A stretch of 64,000 bases of DNA from Cognataquiflexum gelatinilyticum. GTDB taxonomy: Bacteria > Bacteroidota > Bacteroidia > Cytophagales > Cyclobacteriaceae. Below the pieces are notes generated by a model, which was given only the letters and a program-made list of their open reading frames with translations, searched no databases and had not been told where the DNA came from. Shown one piece after another: positions 1 through 9,055 of this stretch. The translations under genes were made by a program, and so were the position numbers. Within the stretch, counting starts at the first letter, position 1; every line of letters begins with the position of its first letter. The DNA is taken from NCBI RefSeq assembly GCF_024813435.1, contig NZ_JANAEZ010000002.1, positions 248,001 through 312,000 of the forward strand. The letters are read 5' to 3'.

Positions 1-1315
1 AAATTTTCAAATCGCTGATATCCGGTCTTTGAACCAATCCATCTTTGATTTCCGGATTGGTGATGAAGTTGATATAATCCATGTCATTGGGTCGCCGTGC
101 AATGCCATTGGAGATAAACAAATCTTTCCATCCATCATTGTCAAAATCTGCAAACAAAGGTGACCAGCTCCAATCCGTGGCATTGATACCCGCCAATTGG
201 CCGATTTCCGAAAAAGTACCGTTTGCATTGTTGAGCTGCAGACTGTTTCTTGTAGTTTGTCTTCCGTATCCGAAATTGAGTTTGAGTTGGTAAATTTCAT
301 AACTGTCTTCACCCGCTGACATTTTTTGGACGATTTCATTTTCTGGTAACATGTCCAGGCTGATAATATCAATCCAGCCATCATTGTTGAAATCAGCCAA
401 GTCGTTGCCCATCGAAAACCTGCTCATGTAAGATAATGCATCTTGGCTTGATTCTTTGAAGGTCCCGTCTTTTTGGTTGAGATAGAGGTAGTCGTTTTCA
501 TTGAAATCATTGGAGACATAGATGTCTGGCCAATCGTCATTGTTGACATCGGCTATTCCGATTCCTAACCCGTATCCTATCTGGCTGGAAAAAATCCCTG
601 CCTCATTGGTCACGGGAGTAAACCTCTGTTCTCCTTTTTCTGCGTTGTTTCTGAAGAGTCTGTCTCCTTCAGGACCGCTATCCATATATCGAAGAGTAGC
701 CCTGCCATAACTATTCTCGGTATGTACGGCATGGTTGAGAAGGTACATGTCCAAATCACCGTCCCTGTCATAATCAAAAAATGCGGCTTGTGTACTGAAT
801 CCCTGAAAATCCAATCCATATTGATTGGCACTTTCGGTAAAGGTCAAGTCACCATTGTTGATGTAAAGTTCGTTTTTGCCTTTAATGCCTTTCCAATCTC
901 CAAGCCGGCAGACATAGATATCAAGTAGACCGTCACCATTGATATCCGCCATACTGATTCCTGTTTTCCAAGGGCCAAATGAACCAATACCACTCCGGTC
1001 AGTAATGTCCTCAAAAACCATATTTCCTTTGTTCAAATAAAGTTTGTTGGGAAGCTGATTTGCAGAAAAATAGAGATCCAACAACCCGTCATTGTTAATA
1101 TCCCCGACAGCTACCCCGCCTCCGTTGTAAAAATAAAGGTATTCGATGATATTGAACTCCTCCGTTTCGGTGAGTTGGTTGTTGAAATCTATTCCGGATT
1201 TCTCCGCACTTAATTCAACAAAAAGTGTGGTTTGCTTTAATGGGTCAGTTTTTTTGGAACATGCTGTCAGGATGAAAAAAGCAAAAATCAAAAATGGCAA
1301 ACAGGCATATTTCAT
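1..1315 (-). CDS. FG-GAP/VCBS repeat lipoprotein (CRTAC1/UnbV-like), C-terminus outside window
   Basis: The reading frame is open from ATG at 1315 to the left edge with no stop, so the gene is partial (about 438 residues visible). The N-terminus is a lipoprotein signal with an LTAC lipobox, Cys19 being the lipidated residue. The rest is a series of calcium-binding FG-GAP/VCBS blades with the D-x-[ND]-x-D-G-x-x-D pattern: DINNDGLLD, DINGDGLLD, DYDRDGDLD, DVNNDDWPD, DFNNDGWID and DFDNDGWKD. Such blades form an integrin-alpha-like beta-propeller on the cell surface. In Cytophagales, related proteins are often encoded with SusC/SusD pairs and end in an ASPIC/UnbV domain, which would lie outside this window. 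It lies 34 bp downstream of a small lipoprotein gene on the same strand and is probably co-transcribed with it. Its ligand is unknown. Confidence 0.9.
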   Translation of the reverse strand, partial: MKYACLPFLIFAFFILTACSKKTDPLKQTTLFVELSAEKSGIDFNNQLTETEEFNIIEYLYFYNGGGVAVGDINNDGLLDLYFSANQLPNKLYLNKGNMVFEDITDRSGIGSFGPWKTGISMADINGDGLLDIYVCRLGDWKGIKGKNELYINNGDLTFTESANQYGLDFQGFSTQAAFFDYDRDGDLDMYLLNHAVHTENSYGRATLRYMDSGPEGDRLFRNNAEKGEQRFTPVTNEAGIFSSQIGYGLGIGIADVNNDDWPDIYVSNDFNENDYLYLNQKDGTFKESSQDALSYMSRFSMGNDLADFNNDGWIDIISLDMLPENEIVQKMSAGEDSYEIYQLKLNFGYGRQTTRNSLQLNNANGTFSEIGQLAGINATDWSWSPLFADFDNDGWKDLFISNGIARRPNDMDYINFITNPEIKDGLVQRPDISDLKI

Positions 1316-1349
1316 CTGATATTTTTTTCATTGATTAAATCCGTTTAAG

Positions 1350-1952
1350 TCAATTGGAAGGTTCTTTTTCCTCGAGTTGACTTTTTTCAAATTCTTCTTT
1401 GAGCCTTTTTTCCACTTTCAAATCTGAGAAAACAGCCTGTACATGCTGTTCGTCCTTGACAAATAAGTTGATTCTTCTTTTGCCGTCGATTTTGTAATAG
1501 ACTTTCCCTTGGGTAGGATGGTTGATCAATTTAAAATCATCACCATAGACCTCTTTGTATTTCTCCAAAACTTTAGGAAGCAATTCTTCAGCCCAATATT
1601 GTCTGTTCCATGGTGCCCATGCTACGTAAGAATAGGTAACTGGCATCTCGAAAATTTTTTCTTCTATAAATGTTGGAAAAAACCTCATGCTGATTTCGCT
1701 GTCATATTCACCGACAATTCGATATTCAACATTGGTCGTTCCACCTGGCCCTTGTGTGATTTTTTGTTGTTTGTTCAATTCAGTACAATGGTCAAAAAAA
1801 TCCTTTTGAGCCATGCCTAAGTGAAATCCCAAAAAAAGACTGTCTGATTTACTGAAACCATCATCGGCTGCGGTATTAAATGAAGAGTCGCAGCTTTGAA
1901 GAATTGTACAAAGTATAATTATAGGGAGTAAGATAAATCTGAAACTATGCAT
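1350..1952 (-). CDS. hypothetical lipoprotein next to the SusCD locus
   Basis: I do not recognise a family. The frame opens at a TTG at 1982, but the lipoprotein signal begins naturally at the ATG at 1952, with a hydrophobic stretch ending in an LQSC lipobox. An ATG at 1967 is also possible. The mature part is about 180 residues of mixed alpha/beta character. It has an aromatic segment (YSYVAWAPWNRQYW) near the middle and ends in a charged, probably coiled tail rich in Glu and Lys. The gene lies between the SusD terminator and the VCBS gene and shares their direction. It is probably an outer-membrane or periplasmic lipoprotein. Confidence 0.75.
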   Translation of the reverse strand: MHSFRFILLPIIILCTILQSCDSSFNTAADDGFSKSDSLFLGFHLGMAQKDFFDHCTELNKQQKITQGPGGTTNVEYRIVGEYDSEISMRFFPTFIEEKIFEMPVTYSYVAWAPWNRQYWAEELLPKVLEKYKEVYGDDFKLINHPTQGKVYYKIDGKRRINLFVKDEQHVQAVFSDLKVEKRLKEEFEKSQLEEKEPSN

Positions 1953-2076
1953 AGGTGTATAAGGCATCAATTTTCTAGACAAGATAAGCCTGTTTCTTTA
2001 TTTTCGGGCTAAAATTAAATGAATTTGAATCTATTCTTCAATCCTATTTGAAAGAATTTTGGAGAATAAAATAAAA

Positions 2077-2113
2077 AAAAAGCAAGCTGAAATAAATCTT
2101 CAGCCTGCTTTTT
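2077..2113 (-). terminator. Rho-independent terminator after susD
   Basis: A 15-bp stem with one mismatch (arms 2077-2091 and 2099-2113) closes a 7-nt loop. Read leftward it is followed by a run of U. It sits 20 bp past the SusD stop and separates susCD from the two downstream lipoprotein genes, so those are reached by read-through or by their own promoter. Confidence 0.75.
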
Positions 2114-2133
2114 AATAATATATCAAACCCTAA

Positions 2134-3768
2134 TTAATTGTATCCTGGATTTTGCACCAATTTTGGGTTGGCAAGAAGCTGAGGTGCCGGAATCGGGAAC
2201 AATTCCAAGAAGCTACCCGGAGTATGTACTCTTTTTGGTCTGTTCATACCTGCAAAAGGCCACCATGCATCTCCATACTTTTTGAATCTGATCAAGTCCT
2301 GTCTTCTGGTCATCTCCACATACATTTCTCTGCCTCTTTCTGCCAAAAGATTTTCATCTGTCAGGGTAGTGAAAGGATCAAGATTACCGGCCCTGGCTCT
2401 GATCTGGTTGACTAAAGCCAATGCTTCTGAAGTTTGTCCCAATCTGAATCTGGCTTCAGCCAAAGAAAGAATCACATCAGAAAGTCTGAAGACCACGAAG
2501 TCATTGCTCATATTATTGGTTCCACCTCTTTCAAATTCATATTTTGCAATTCTAGCACCCGCCTGACGTAGACCTCCCGGAGATATTTCGTTGAGATATG
2601 GCATGAAAGTAAGTGGCGGGCCATTTGGATCGCCGTTTCTTCCTGTAGGGTCAGTAGGTTCTACTCCCGGATCAATCAAAGTAGATCCATCTGCACGAGT
2701 TTGTGGACCAACCAAGAAATTACTTAACCTTCCATCTCTAGTACCTGTGGTTTGGGCCAAAGCCAAACCTGTCCAAACCGGTCCTTGTACCCCTGGATTT
2801 TTGACAGGGTCTACATAAGAGTTATAGAATTCTTCTACAGTCTGATATCCATTCCAAGGCTGTTGGGTGAGGTTGAAGGTTGATTGGCTGACAATGTGAA
2901 GTGTCATCATCACCCAGTTAAATCCACCTGCAAAAACCTTGTCATAAGGATAGACGAATATGTTTTCGGTCGATTGGCTGTTGTTGATAGCAAAGTTATC
3001 TCTGTATGATGGCATTAAGCTGTAAGGTCCACTGTTTATGATTTCAGAAGCATCAGCTGCAGCAAGTGCCCACTGTGCAGTACCGGTATATACTTCAGCG
3101 TTCAGGTAAAGCTTCATTCTGATCATCAGTGCACTCCACTTTGTCATCCTTCCATAGGTTGTACCATCTTTCGACACAGGTAGCAGAGGAATAATTTCAT
3201 TCAGCTCGGCCAATATAAAATCATAAACCTCTTTCCTTGACTTAGTAGCAGGGGCTTCCAAATCAGTAAAGTCAGTTACAATTGGAACATTTCCAAAAGC
3301 ATCCATTGCCCAATAGTAATATAAAGCCCTTAGGGCCCTTAGCTCGGCGATAAATGCCGGAGAGTTAGGGTTGTCCAATTGCTCAAAAGAAAAGATCAAC
3401 CTGTTACAGGTATTGATCCCTCCAAAAAGGAAGTTCCATGAGTTTTGGAAGAAAGGATTATCAGGTTGGAATTCATGTTGGTGCAATTGTAAAAGCACGC
3501 CTCCGTCAAACCAGTCACCACCTTTGTGTGAGACTACAATTTCGTCAGAAGCAATTTCATTAATGGACCATAGGCCTGAGTGGTTACCTAATCCCCCTAA
3601 GGAAGTATAGGCTTGTCCAAGGGCAGAAATAAATTCTTCCTCAGTTTGGAAGAAGTTGTCGGCTGTGACCTCGCTGAAGACTTCCTCTTCTAAATCGACA
3701 CATGATGAAGCGAAATAACACATTCCCAGGCCAATCAAGAAGTATCGTATGTTGATTAAATTTTTCAT
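2134..3768 (-). CDS. SusD/RagB family nutrient-binding outer-membrane lipoprotein
   Basis: A 544-residue SusD-like lipoprotein with a lipobox ending ASSC (Cys23), followed by the typical start of the mature protein (DLEEEVFSEVTADNFFQTEEEF). The N-terminal half carries the helical TPR-like SusD core (for example the RALRALYYYWAMDAFGNVPIV segment). The C-terminus carries the RagB/SusD signature with RARAG, LLAERGREMYVEMTRRQDLIRF, and a final segment ending NPGYN. SusD proteins form the lid of the SusC barrel and capture the oligomeric ligand. The gene lies 18 bp downstream of susC on the same strand, so the two are one transcription unit. The substrate cannot be read from the sequence, and no glycoside hydrolase or peptidase gene is adjacent. 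Confidence 0.95.
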   Translation of the reverse strand: MKNLINIRYFLIGLGMCYFASSCVDLEEEVFSEVTADNFFQTEEEFISALGQAYTSLGGLGNHSGLWSINEIASDEIVVSHKGGDWFDGGVLLQLHQHEFQPDNPFFQNSWNFLFGGINTCNRLIFSFEQLDNPNSPAFIAELRALRALYYYWAMDAFGNVPIVTDFTDLEAPATKSRKEVYDFILAELNEIIPLLPVSKDGTTYGRMTKWSALMIRMKLYLNAEVYTGTAQWALAAADASEIINSGPYSLMPSYRDNFAINNSQSTENIFVYPYDKVFAGGFNWVMMTLHIVSQSTFNLTQQPWNGYQTVEEFYNSYVDPVKNPGVQGPVWTGLALAQTTGTRDGRLSNFLVGPQTRADGSTLIDPGVEPTDPTGRNGDPNGPPLTFMPYLNEISPGGLRQAGARIAKYEFERGGTNNMSNDFVVFRLSDVILSLAEARFRLGQTSEALALVNQIRARAGNLDPFTTLTDENLLAERGREMYVEMTRRQDLIRFKKYGDAWWPFAGMNRPKRVHTPGSFLELFPIPAPQLLANPKLVQNPGYN

Positions 3769-3786
3769 GATATCTTTTGTTTTAGC

Positions 3787-6753
3787 TTAGAAACTTAAAT
3801 TAAGGCCGAAAGTAGTGATCGTGGTAGTGAAATAAGTTGCTCTACGCTCGATACCTGGAGCAAGCGGATCATTGCCTGATTCAGAATCACCATATCTTAC
3901 CTCAGGATCTACACCGGTATATCCGGTGATCATAAACGGATTTTGAACAGAGAGGAAAGTTCTGATTCTTCCGATTGTTCTACCCGGACCCAAATTAAAG
4001 TTATAACCAAGCGTTGCGTTATCCAAAACCACAAAGTCAGCTTTTTCTACGTGAGTGCTGTTATATTCCGCTTTGGTGATTTTTGGATCGAAATATTTGG
4101 TGTTTACAATATTCCAGTTTTGTACTGTAGTACTTTCGGTATTTTCGTAGAAACCTCTGTAGCTATTGATCAGATAATGACCGAATGAACCTCTAAAGAA
4201 GAAATTCAAGTCCCAGTTCTTATAGTTAAAGGTGTTATTGAAACCAAAATTCAAAGTGGGATAAGCGGTTCCCAATTGGGTTCTGTCATCATTACAGTTA
4301 CAATAAACAGGATTTCCATTGGCATCAACAGCAGTACCATTGATTACTTTCATGATTGGAGCACCGGAATCACTTACCCCCTCTTGGATTGGTCCCCAAA
4401 TTTGCCCGAGTGGGCCATTTTCCTGGATTCTTATCAATTGGGTAAGGTTTTGTCCAGGAGAACCAAAGTTAGATCGGTAATTAACTTCTCCAAATGATAA
4501 ATCTCCTGAAGATAAGCTTCTAAGATTTGTTTTTAATGTGGAGAAATTGACACCTGTAGTCCATCTAAAATTAGATTTTTGAATAGCCTTATAATTCAAC
4601 ATCACTTCTAGACCTGAATTCTGCATTTCACCAATGTTCAGTTGAGTGGTAGAGAATAGATTTGGTGGAACCGGTACATTGATCGGTAAAATCATTCCTG
4701 TAGTTACTCTTGAGTAATAATCAATGGTACCATCCAATTTGTTGTTCAGAATTACAAAGTCCAAACCCACATTGTATTCGTCTTTGGTTTCCCATGCCAA
4801 ATCTGGGTTTGCATTGGATACCGGTCCATATGACGGTACAAATTGTCCGTTATAGAAGAAGTTACCCTGACGTCCAAATCTTAATAATGAAATGTAGGAT
4901 TGACCTGGCTGTGTACCTGTTCTACCATAACTTGCTCTGAATTTCATAGCACTTACGCCTGTCATGTCAATCAAGTTGGCAATGTTTACACCCGCACTGA
5001 TCGCAGGAAACAAACCCCATTTGTTGTTCTCTCCAAATCTTGATGATCCTTCATACCTTGCACTGACGGACAAAAGGTAAGTATCTTCAATGTTGAAGTT
5101 GGCACGGCCAAAGAATGCTACCAATCTGTTCGTATTGGCATAACTTGAAACTGTTGCCAAACCATTGGCAAAATCAAGAGCTGCACCGATGTTGTTATAT
5201 GTAAATGCATCTGTCAAGAAATTTCCTGCTTGGGTGAAGTTACCCTGATTGAAAAACTCCTGAAAAGAATAACCTGCCAAGAAAGCCATTCCGACTTTGC
5301 CTACAGTTTCATCATAATTAAGAGTAGTTTCGAAAAGGTCATTTAGCCTCACATTATTTTCTATTGTAGCTAAACCGTTTCGTCCAAAACCTCCTCCAAA
5401 TTTCGCAGTCTTAGGAGAATAAGATCCTCTCCAGTCTGTTTCTCTCTGGCTGGCATAGAATACTGCACCTCTAAATTTGCTGGTGAAATTATACTCACCA
5501 CGAATACTTGCAAGAAGTCTGCTATCTCGTCCATCTGCAATATTCTGTTCTGCGATGGAAACAGGGTTGAACCAATCGAAAATATCCCGCTCATAATAAC
5601 CTCCAAAATTTGGACTCTGTGGGTTTGGATCCCTAACAGGTACAGTTGGGTTGCTTATGATTGCATATCTGAAAGAGTTTTCGTTACCCAATTGTCTGTC
5701 GATGGAGGTGTTGGAAACGTTTACTGTAAAGATGGCTTTGTCCTTTAATGCTTTTTGGGTCAAATTGATCCTTGCATTCAATTGATCAAAACCTGAATTG
5801 ATGCCTACACCATTTACATTCCTTGAGTTGATAGAAACCCGGTAGCTAGTACTAGCACTGCCACCTCCAAGTGAAAGGTTATTGATAAAGCTTAATCCTG
5901 TGTTGGTCACTTCATCCATCCAATCAGTATTTCCTCCAAGGTCTCTTGAACCTGCAATTTGCTTGTATTCTTCAGCATTCATTACACTGATGGTTCTTGC
6001 GACATTTTCTACGGCAGCACTACTGTTGAATTCAACAACGGTTCTTCCGGTTTTTCCGGTTTTGGTAGTGACCAAGATAACACCGGCTGAACCCCTAGTA
6101 CCATAGATAGCAGCTGCCGATCCATCTTTTAGCACATCCATTGACTCGATGTCATTTGGATCCACGGTACTCAAAGAACCACCGATCACACCATCAATTA
6201 CAACAAGTGGCTCGGCATTTTCTCCAATTGAAGAGATACCTCTTAAACGCATGTTGAAACCGGCGTTAGGATTGCCACCTGGTCTGGCGATGTTTAGACC
6301 TGCAACTTTTCCCTGGAGCAATTGACGGGGGTCATTTACTGTACCTTGGTTGAAATCCTCAGCCTTGACACTAGTCACAGCACTTGTAATTTCCTTTCTT
6401 TCTTGGGTACCGTAGCCGACGACAATTACTTCGTTGAGGGCTTGAACAGATACTGCCAATCCAACATTGATGACAGACCTGTTAGCGACAGGCTGCTCTG
6501 CGGTGACGTATCCGATAAAAGAGAAGACAAGAATTTCCTCAGCGGCGGCCGCTATAGAGTAATTCCCATCCAAATCTGTAATTGCACCTCGAGTTGTGCC
6601 CTTTACCAAAACACTGACTCCCGGGATTCCTTCTCCCGAATCAGCATCCGTTACTTTTCCAGTGATTTGACTTTGCTGTGCAAAACTGAGATTTGGGATA
6701 CTCATGCACACAAGGCAAAACAAAAGGAAAACAAAATTCCATTGTTTTTTCAT
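3787..6753 (-). CDS. SusC/RagA family TonB-linked outer-membrane transporter
   Basis: A 988-residue SusC-type transporter. Residues 1-25 are a signal peptide ending LSFA. A carboxypeptidase-regulatory-like beta-sandwich follows (ITGKVTDADSGEGIPGVSVL and the DLDGNYSI turn). Next comes the TonB plug with the VVGYGTQ motif and the VIDGVIGG and ILVTTKTGKTG segments typical of the SusC plug. The rest is a 22-stranded barrel ending in an aromatic-terminated strand (TFGLNLSF). It imports a ligand captured by the partner SusD encoded immediately downstream, driven by TonB/ExbBD. The length is normal for the family and no damage is visible. It has no regulator next to it, such as an anti-sigma/ECF pair or a hybrid two-component system. 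Confidence 0.96.
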   Translation of the reverse strand: MKKQWNFVFLLFCLVCMSIPNLSFAQQSQITGKVTDADSGEGIPGVSVLVKGTTRGAITDLDGNYSIAAAAEEILVFSFIGYVTAEQPVANRSVINVGLAVSVQALNEVIVVGYGTQERKEITSAVTSVKAEDFNQGTVNDPRQLLQGKVAGLNIARPGGNPNAGFNMRLRGISSIGENAEPLVVIDGVIGGSLSTVDPNDIESMDVLKDGSAAAIYGTRGSAGVILVTTKTGKTGRTVVEFNSSAAVENVARTISVMNAEEYKQIAGSRDLGGNTDWMDEVTNTGLSFINNLSLGGGSASTSYRVSINSRNVNGVGINSGFDQLNARINLTQKALKDKAIFTVNVSNTSIDRQLGNENSFRYAIISNPTVPVRDPNPQSPNFGGYYERDIFDWFNPVSIAEQNIADGRDSRLLASIRGEYNFTSKFRGAVFYASQRETDWRGSYSPKTAKFGGGFGRNGLATIENNVRLNDLFETTLNYDETVGKVGMAFLAGYSFQEFFNQGNFTQAGNFLTDAFTYNNIGAALDFANGLATVSSYANTNRLVAFFGRANFNIEDTYLLSVSARYEGSSRFGENNKWGLFPAISAGVNIANLIDMTGVSAMKFRASYGRTGTQPGQSYISLLRFGRQGNFFYNGQFVPSYGPVSNANPDLAWETKDEYNVGLDFVILNNKLDGTIDYYSRVTTGMILPINVPVPPNLFSTTQLNIGEMQNSGLEVMLNYKAIQKSNFRWTTGVNFSTLKTNLRSLSSGDLSFGEVNYRSNFGSPGQNLTQLIRIQENGPLGQIWGPIQEGVSDSGAPIMKVINGTAVDANGNPVYCNCNDDRTQLGTAYPTLNFGFNNTFNYKNWDLNFFFRGSFGHYLINSYRGFYENTESTTVQNWNIVNTKYFDPKITKAEYNSTHVEKADFVVLDNATLGYNFNLGPGRTIGRIRTFLSVQNPFMITGYTGVDPEVRYGDSESGNDPLAPGIERRATYFTTTITTFGLNLSF

Positions 6754-7262
6754 GGGTTAATGGGGTTTGATTGTTTGTTTTTTTAATTGATGCTTCCCTA
6801 TCTTTTTTCATTTCAATAATCATTCAATTATGGATTTTAAAAGAGAAAGGATAGAAAATGCAGTTTAATTTGAAGTTAAAAATTCTTAAAAACAACAATT
6901 TGCAACAATAGATTTGCTTATGGCAAATTTAATACCACATTCTTTTCAAAAATAAAGCTTTAGCCAAAGATTATTTCGGTTAATAAAGCTTAATAATATG
7001 ATAATTATCAATAATGAATAAAAATATAATATGTAATAAATAGTTTAATTACATTTAAATTAGAATAAATTTAATTAAAATTATTTAAATGTATTTTTGA
7101 CATTTTTTTTATCTCGAAACTTTTAAAGTGCAAAAAAATGCAACCTGATTTTTCTCTATTCAAGCTCAATTTTTTCATTGGCATTCTTAAAAATGAAATG
7201 TTTAAAACAATTTTTTTTCTATTCTTGTAAACAGAATCCTAATCAAGGAAAAAGGGAAAAAC
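6754..7262. other. AT-rich divergent intergenic region
   Basis: About 510 bp, very AT-rich, between the leftward susC and the rightward PH-domain gene. No coding frame is convincing. It must hold the promoters of both. Read leftward there is a TAnnTTTG-type box at 6924-6931 with a TTTG at 6947-6950, 15 nt apart. Read rightward there is TATTTTTG at 7092-7099 without a matching upstream TTTG. Confidence 0.7.
6924..6950 (-). promoter_or_regulatory. candidate sigma-ABfr-type promoter for susC
   Basis: Read leftward: TTTG (6950-6947), 15 nt, then TAAATTTG (6931-6924). This resembles the Bacteroidota primary-sigma consensus TTTG-N17..21-TAnnTTTG with a short spacer. The predicted leader of the susC mRNA would be about 165 nt. 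AT-rich DNA makes chance matches common, so this is weak. Confidence 0.3.
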
Positions 7263-7643
7263 ATGGGATTATTTTCAGCAATATTAGGCAATGCAGGTCA
7301 CGCAAATAAAGAGGATCTTATCAAAGATTATGGGAGATTACTGATCGATGGTGAGGAAATTGAAATGGGCTTCAAACTTATCAGAGATGTTTTTATTTTT
7401 TCTACCAAGCGATTAATTTTGATAGAAAAACAAGGAGTCACAGGAAGCAAGGTGGAATATAAGTCGATTTCCTACAAAAGCATTTCAAGATTTAGTGTGG
7501 AGACGACAGGCACATTTGATTTGGATGCCGAATTGAAAATCTGGGTTTCTAGCGAACAAGAGCCAAGCATCAAAAAACAATTCTCAAAATCGGTCAATGT
7601 CTATGAGGTACAGAAGGTTTTGGCTACTTATGTCCTGAAATAA
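7263..7643 (+). CDS. PH domain-containing protein (bPH family)
   Basis: A 126-residue protein matching the bacterial PH-domain family (PF08000 type). Recognisable elements are an N-terminal helix, the strand pair around GEEIEMGFKLIRDVFIFSTKRLILIEK, the YKSISYKSISRFSVE segment, and a last strand and helix (VNVYEVQKVLATYVLK). There is no signal peptide or membrane segment, so it should be cytoplasmic. The family's biochemical role is not established; it is usually a stand-alone small protein. It is transcribed alone, divergent from susC and convergent with the dipeptidase gene. The start ATG at 7263 follows an A-rich stretch and no alternative start is needed. Confidence 0.85.
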   Translation: MGLFSAILGNAGHANKEDLIKDYGRLLIDGEEIEMGFKLIRDVFIFSTKRLILIEKQGVTGSKVEYKSISYKSISRFSVETTGTFDLDAELKIWVSSEQEPSIKKQFSKSVNVYEVQKVLATYVLK

Positions 7644-7699
7644 ATTGGGTTTTGGACCAATTAGCTTTTTTCCAAATCAGAAAATAATTCAAAAAGCTA

Positions 7700-8770
7700 T
7701 TATGACCAAGCTTTTCTTAAAAATCCAAGCCAATTACCAAACATGACTTTTTCTATGTCCTGAGCAGAATATCCTCTTTTGGATAGCAATCCTGTAAGAT
7801 TTTGGAGGTCGGCAATACTTTCCACATCATAAGGACATTGTTCCCTGCCAAATGCCCCATCCAGATCAGAGCCAATTCCTATATGGTTGGCATTGCCGGC
7901 AAGTTGACAGATATGGTCCATGTGCTCAATCATCTTTTCCAAATTGCAGCCCATTTCTTTTGGATTTGACTTTCCTCTGACCCAGTTTGGTACCATCATC
8001 CATGCATCCAAAGCACCACCGATTACTGCCCCCCTTTCAATCAATGCTTTGATCTGTTCATCGGAAAATTGTCTGTTATGATTGACCAAAGTCCTACAAT
8101 TATTATGGCTTGCCCATACATGCCCATTGAAATGATCCAAAGCTTCCCAAAAGCTGTCATCGCAAAGGTGGGTAGCGTCCAGAATAATATTCAACCGCTC
8201 CATTTCTTTTAGCAGCTCCCTTCCGTTCTTTTCCAATCCACCTGTAGCATCTGTACCATTGGCATATCTGCCGGGACCATAATGTGCCGGACCCAAAGCC
8301 CGGAGTCCCGATTCATAAGCTTTTTCGAGGTAACTGACTTTTATTATTGAATCTGCGCCTTCAAGAGAAAGAATGTAGCCGATGGGTTTGGTGGTCCAAG
8401 GAAGTTCGTGTAACCAAAGGTGAAGGTGTTTTTCCAAACTTTCAAGATCTTTGATTTGGGTCATTTCTCCTTCATCCTCCATGGCTTTGTACCATGCCAA
8501 CTGACCTTGAGTCTGTGCCCATGCCTGCTCCGGTGAGTGCCATCCCGGTAAAGGATTGCCTTTTGCAACATACCTAGCAATCTGTGTGGCAACTACCAAT
8601 CCTATATTTCCTTTTCGAAGTTCAGGAAGTGAAACCACAGCATTTCCCCGATCGGGCTTATCTTTCAAACCTTTCTCCCGAGAATTGATCTCCGATATAG
8701 ATTTTGTGAGGTCCCTGTTCCATTCAAGGGCATTCATGCTGAGATCGAGGTGGGCGTCTATTGTGAACAT
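7700..8770 (-). CDS. membrane (renal-type) dipeptidase, peptidase family M19
   Basis: A 356-residue amidohydrolase-fold peptidase M19. The binuclear zinc site is recognisable: the N-terminal H-x-D pair (DAHLDL, His7 and Asp9), the bridging Glu in LSLEGADS, the histidines in LDATH and WASHNN, and the C-terminal Asp in GIGSDLDGAFG. M19 enzymes hydrolyse dipeptides and often accept D-residues at the C-terminal position. There is no signal peptide, so a cytoplasmic enzyme is likely. It is encoded with RidA and a GntP permease on the same strand, separated by long AT-rich spacers that are related to each other. Together they suggest uptake and hydrolysis of small peptides or D-amino-acid derivatives, which is an inference. 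Confidence 0.92.
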   Translation of the reverse strand: MFTIDAHLDLSMNALEWNRDLTKSISEINSREKGLKDKPDRGNAVVSLPELRKGNIGLVVATQIARYVAKGNPLPGWHSPEQAWAQTQGQLAWYKAMEDEGEMTQIKDLESLEKHLHLWLHELPWTTKPIGYILSLEGADSIIKVSYLEKAYESGLRALGPAHYGPGRYANGTDATGGLEKNGRELLKEMERLNIILDATHLCDDSFWEALDHFNGHVWASHNNCRTLVNHNRQFSDEQIKALIERGAVIGGALDAWMMVPNWVRGKSNPKEMGCNLEKMIEHMDHICQLAGNANHIGIGSDLDGAFGREQCPYDVESIADLQNLTGLLSKRGYSAQDIEKVMFGNWLGFLRKAWS

Positions 8771-9055
8771 TTTTTTAATTAATAGAAATACTATGGAAAT
8801 ACAATGGGAATATTATTGAAATACAATGGAAATAAGGTAGAAATAAATTGAAATAGGTTTGGGTCTTAAGGTTTGAAAACGACCAATCATTTTTTCTAAT
8901 TTAAAGTATTATTGAATTTCAATGAGCAAAAAACTTCAAATAGCGTTTGAATTAGGGCCTATATCCATTTATATCAACAAAATATCGTGCAGCATATTTC
9001 AAGGTATTTCACGAAGTATATATCCATTTATTTCGCAAAGCATATATCAAAATAT
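8771..9055. repeat. patterned intergenic spacer, copy A (paralogous to 9564-9786)
   Basis: A non-coding spacer between the dipeptidase and RidA genes. Its left part (about 8783-8856) is a run of GAAATA-containing units at roughly 10-12 bp spacing. Its right part (about 8990-9050) holds degenerate units of about 23 bp containing TATTTC and ATATATC. The stretch 8831-8856 is identical over 26 nt to 9609-9634, and the flanks align with conserved landmarks (GACCAATCAT against GATCAATCAT, CTTCAAATAG, and GGGCCTATATC against GGACCTATATC). It is a diverged duplicate of the next spacer. Confidence 0.8.

Noticed and set aside
7662..7699. Inverted repeat TAGCTTTTT/AAAAAGCTA between convergent genes as a terminator
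   Set aside because: The loop is 20 nt and no T-run follows on either strand.
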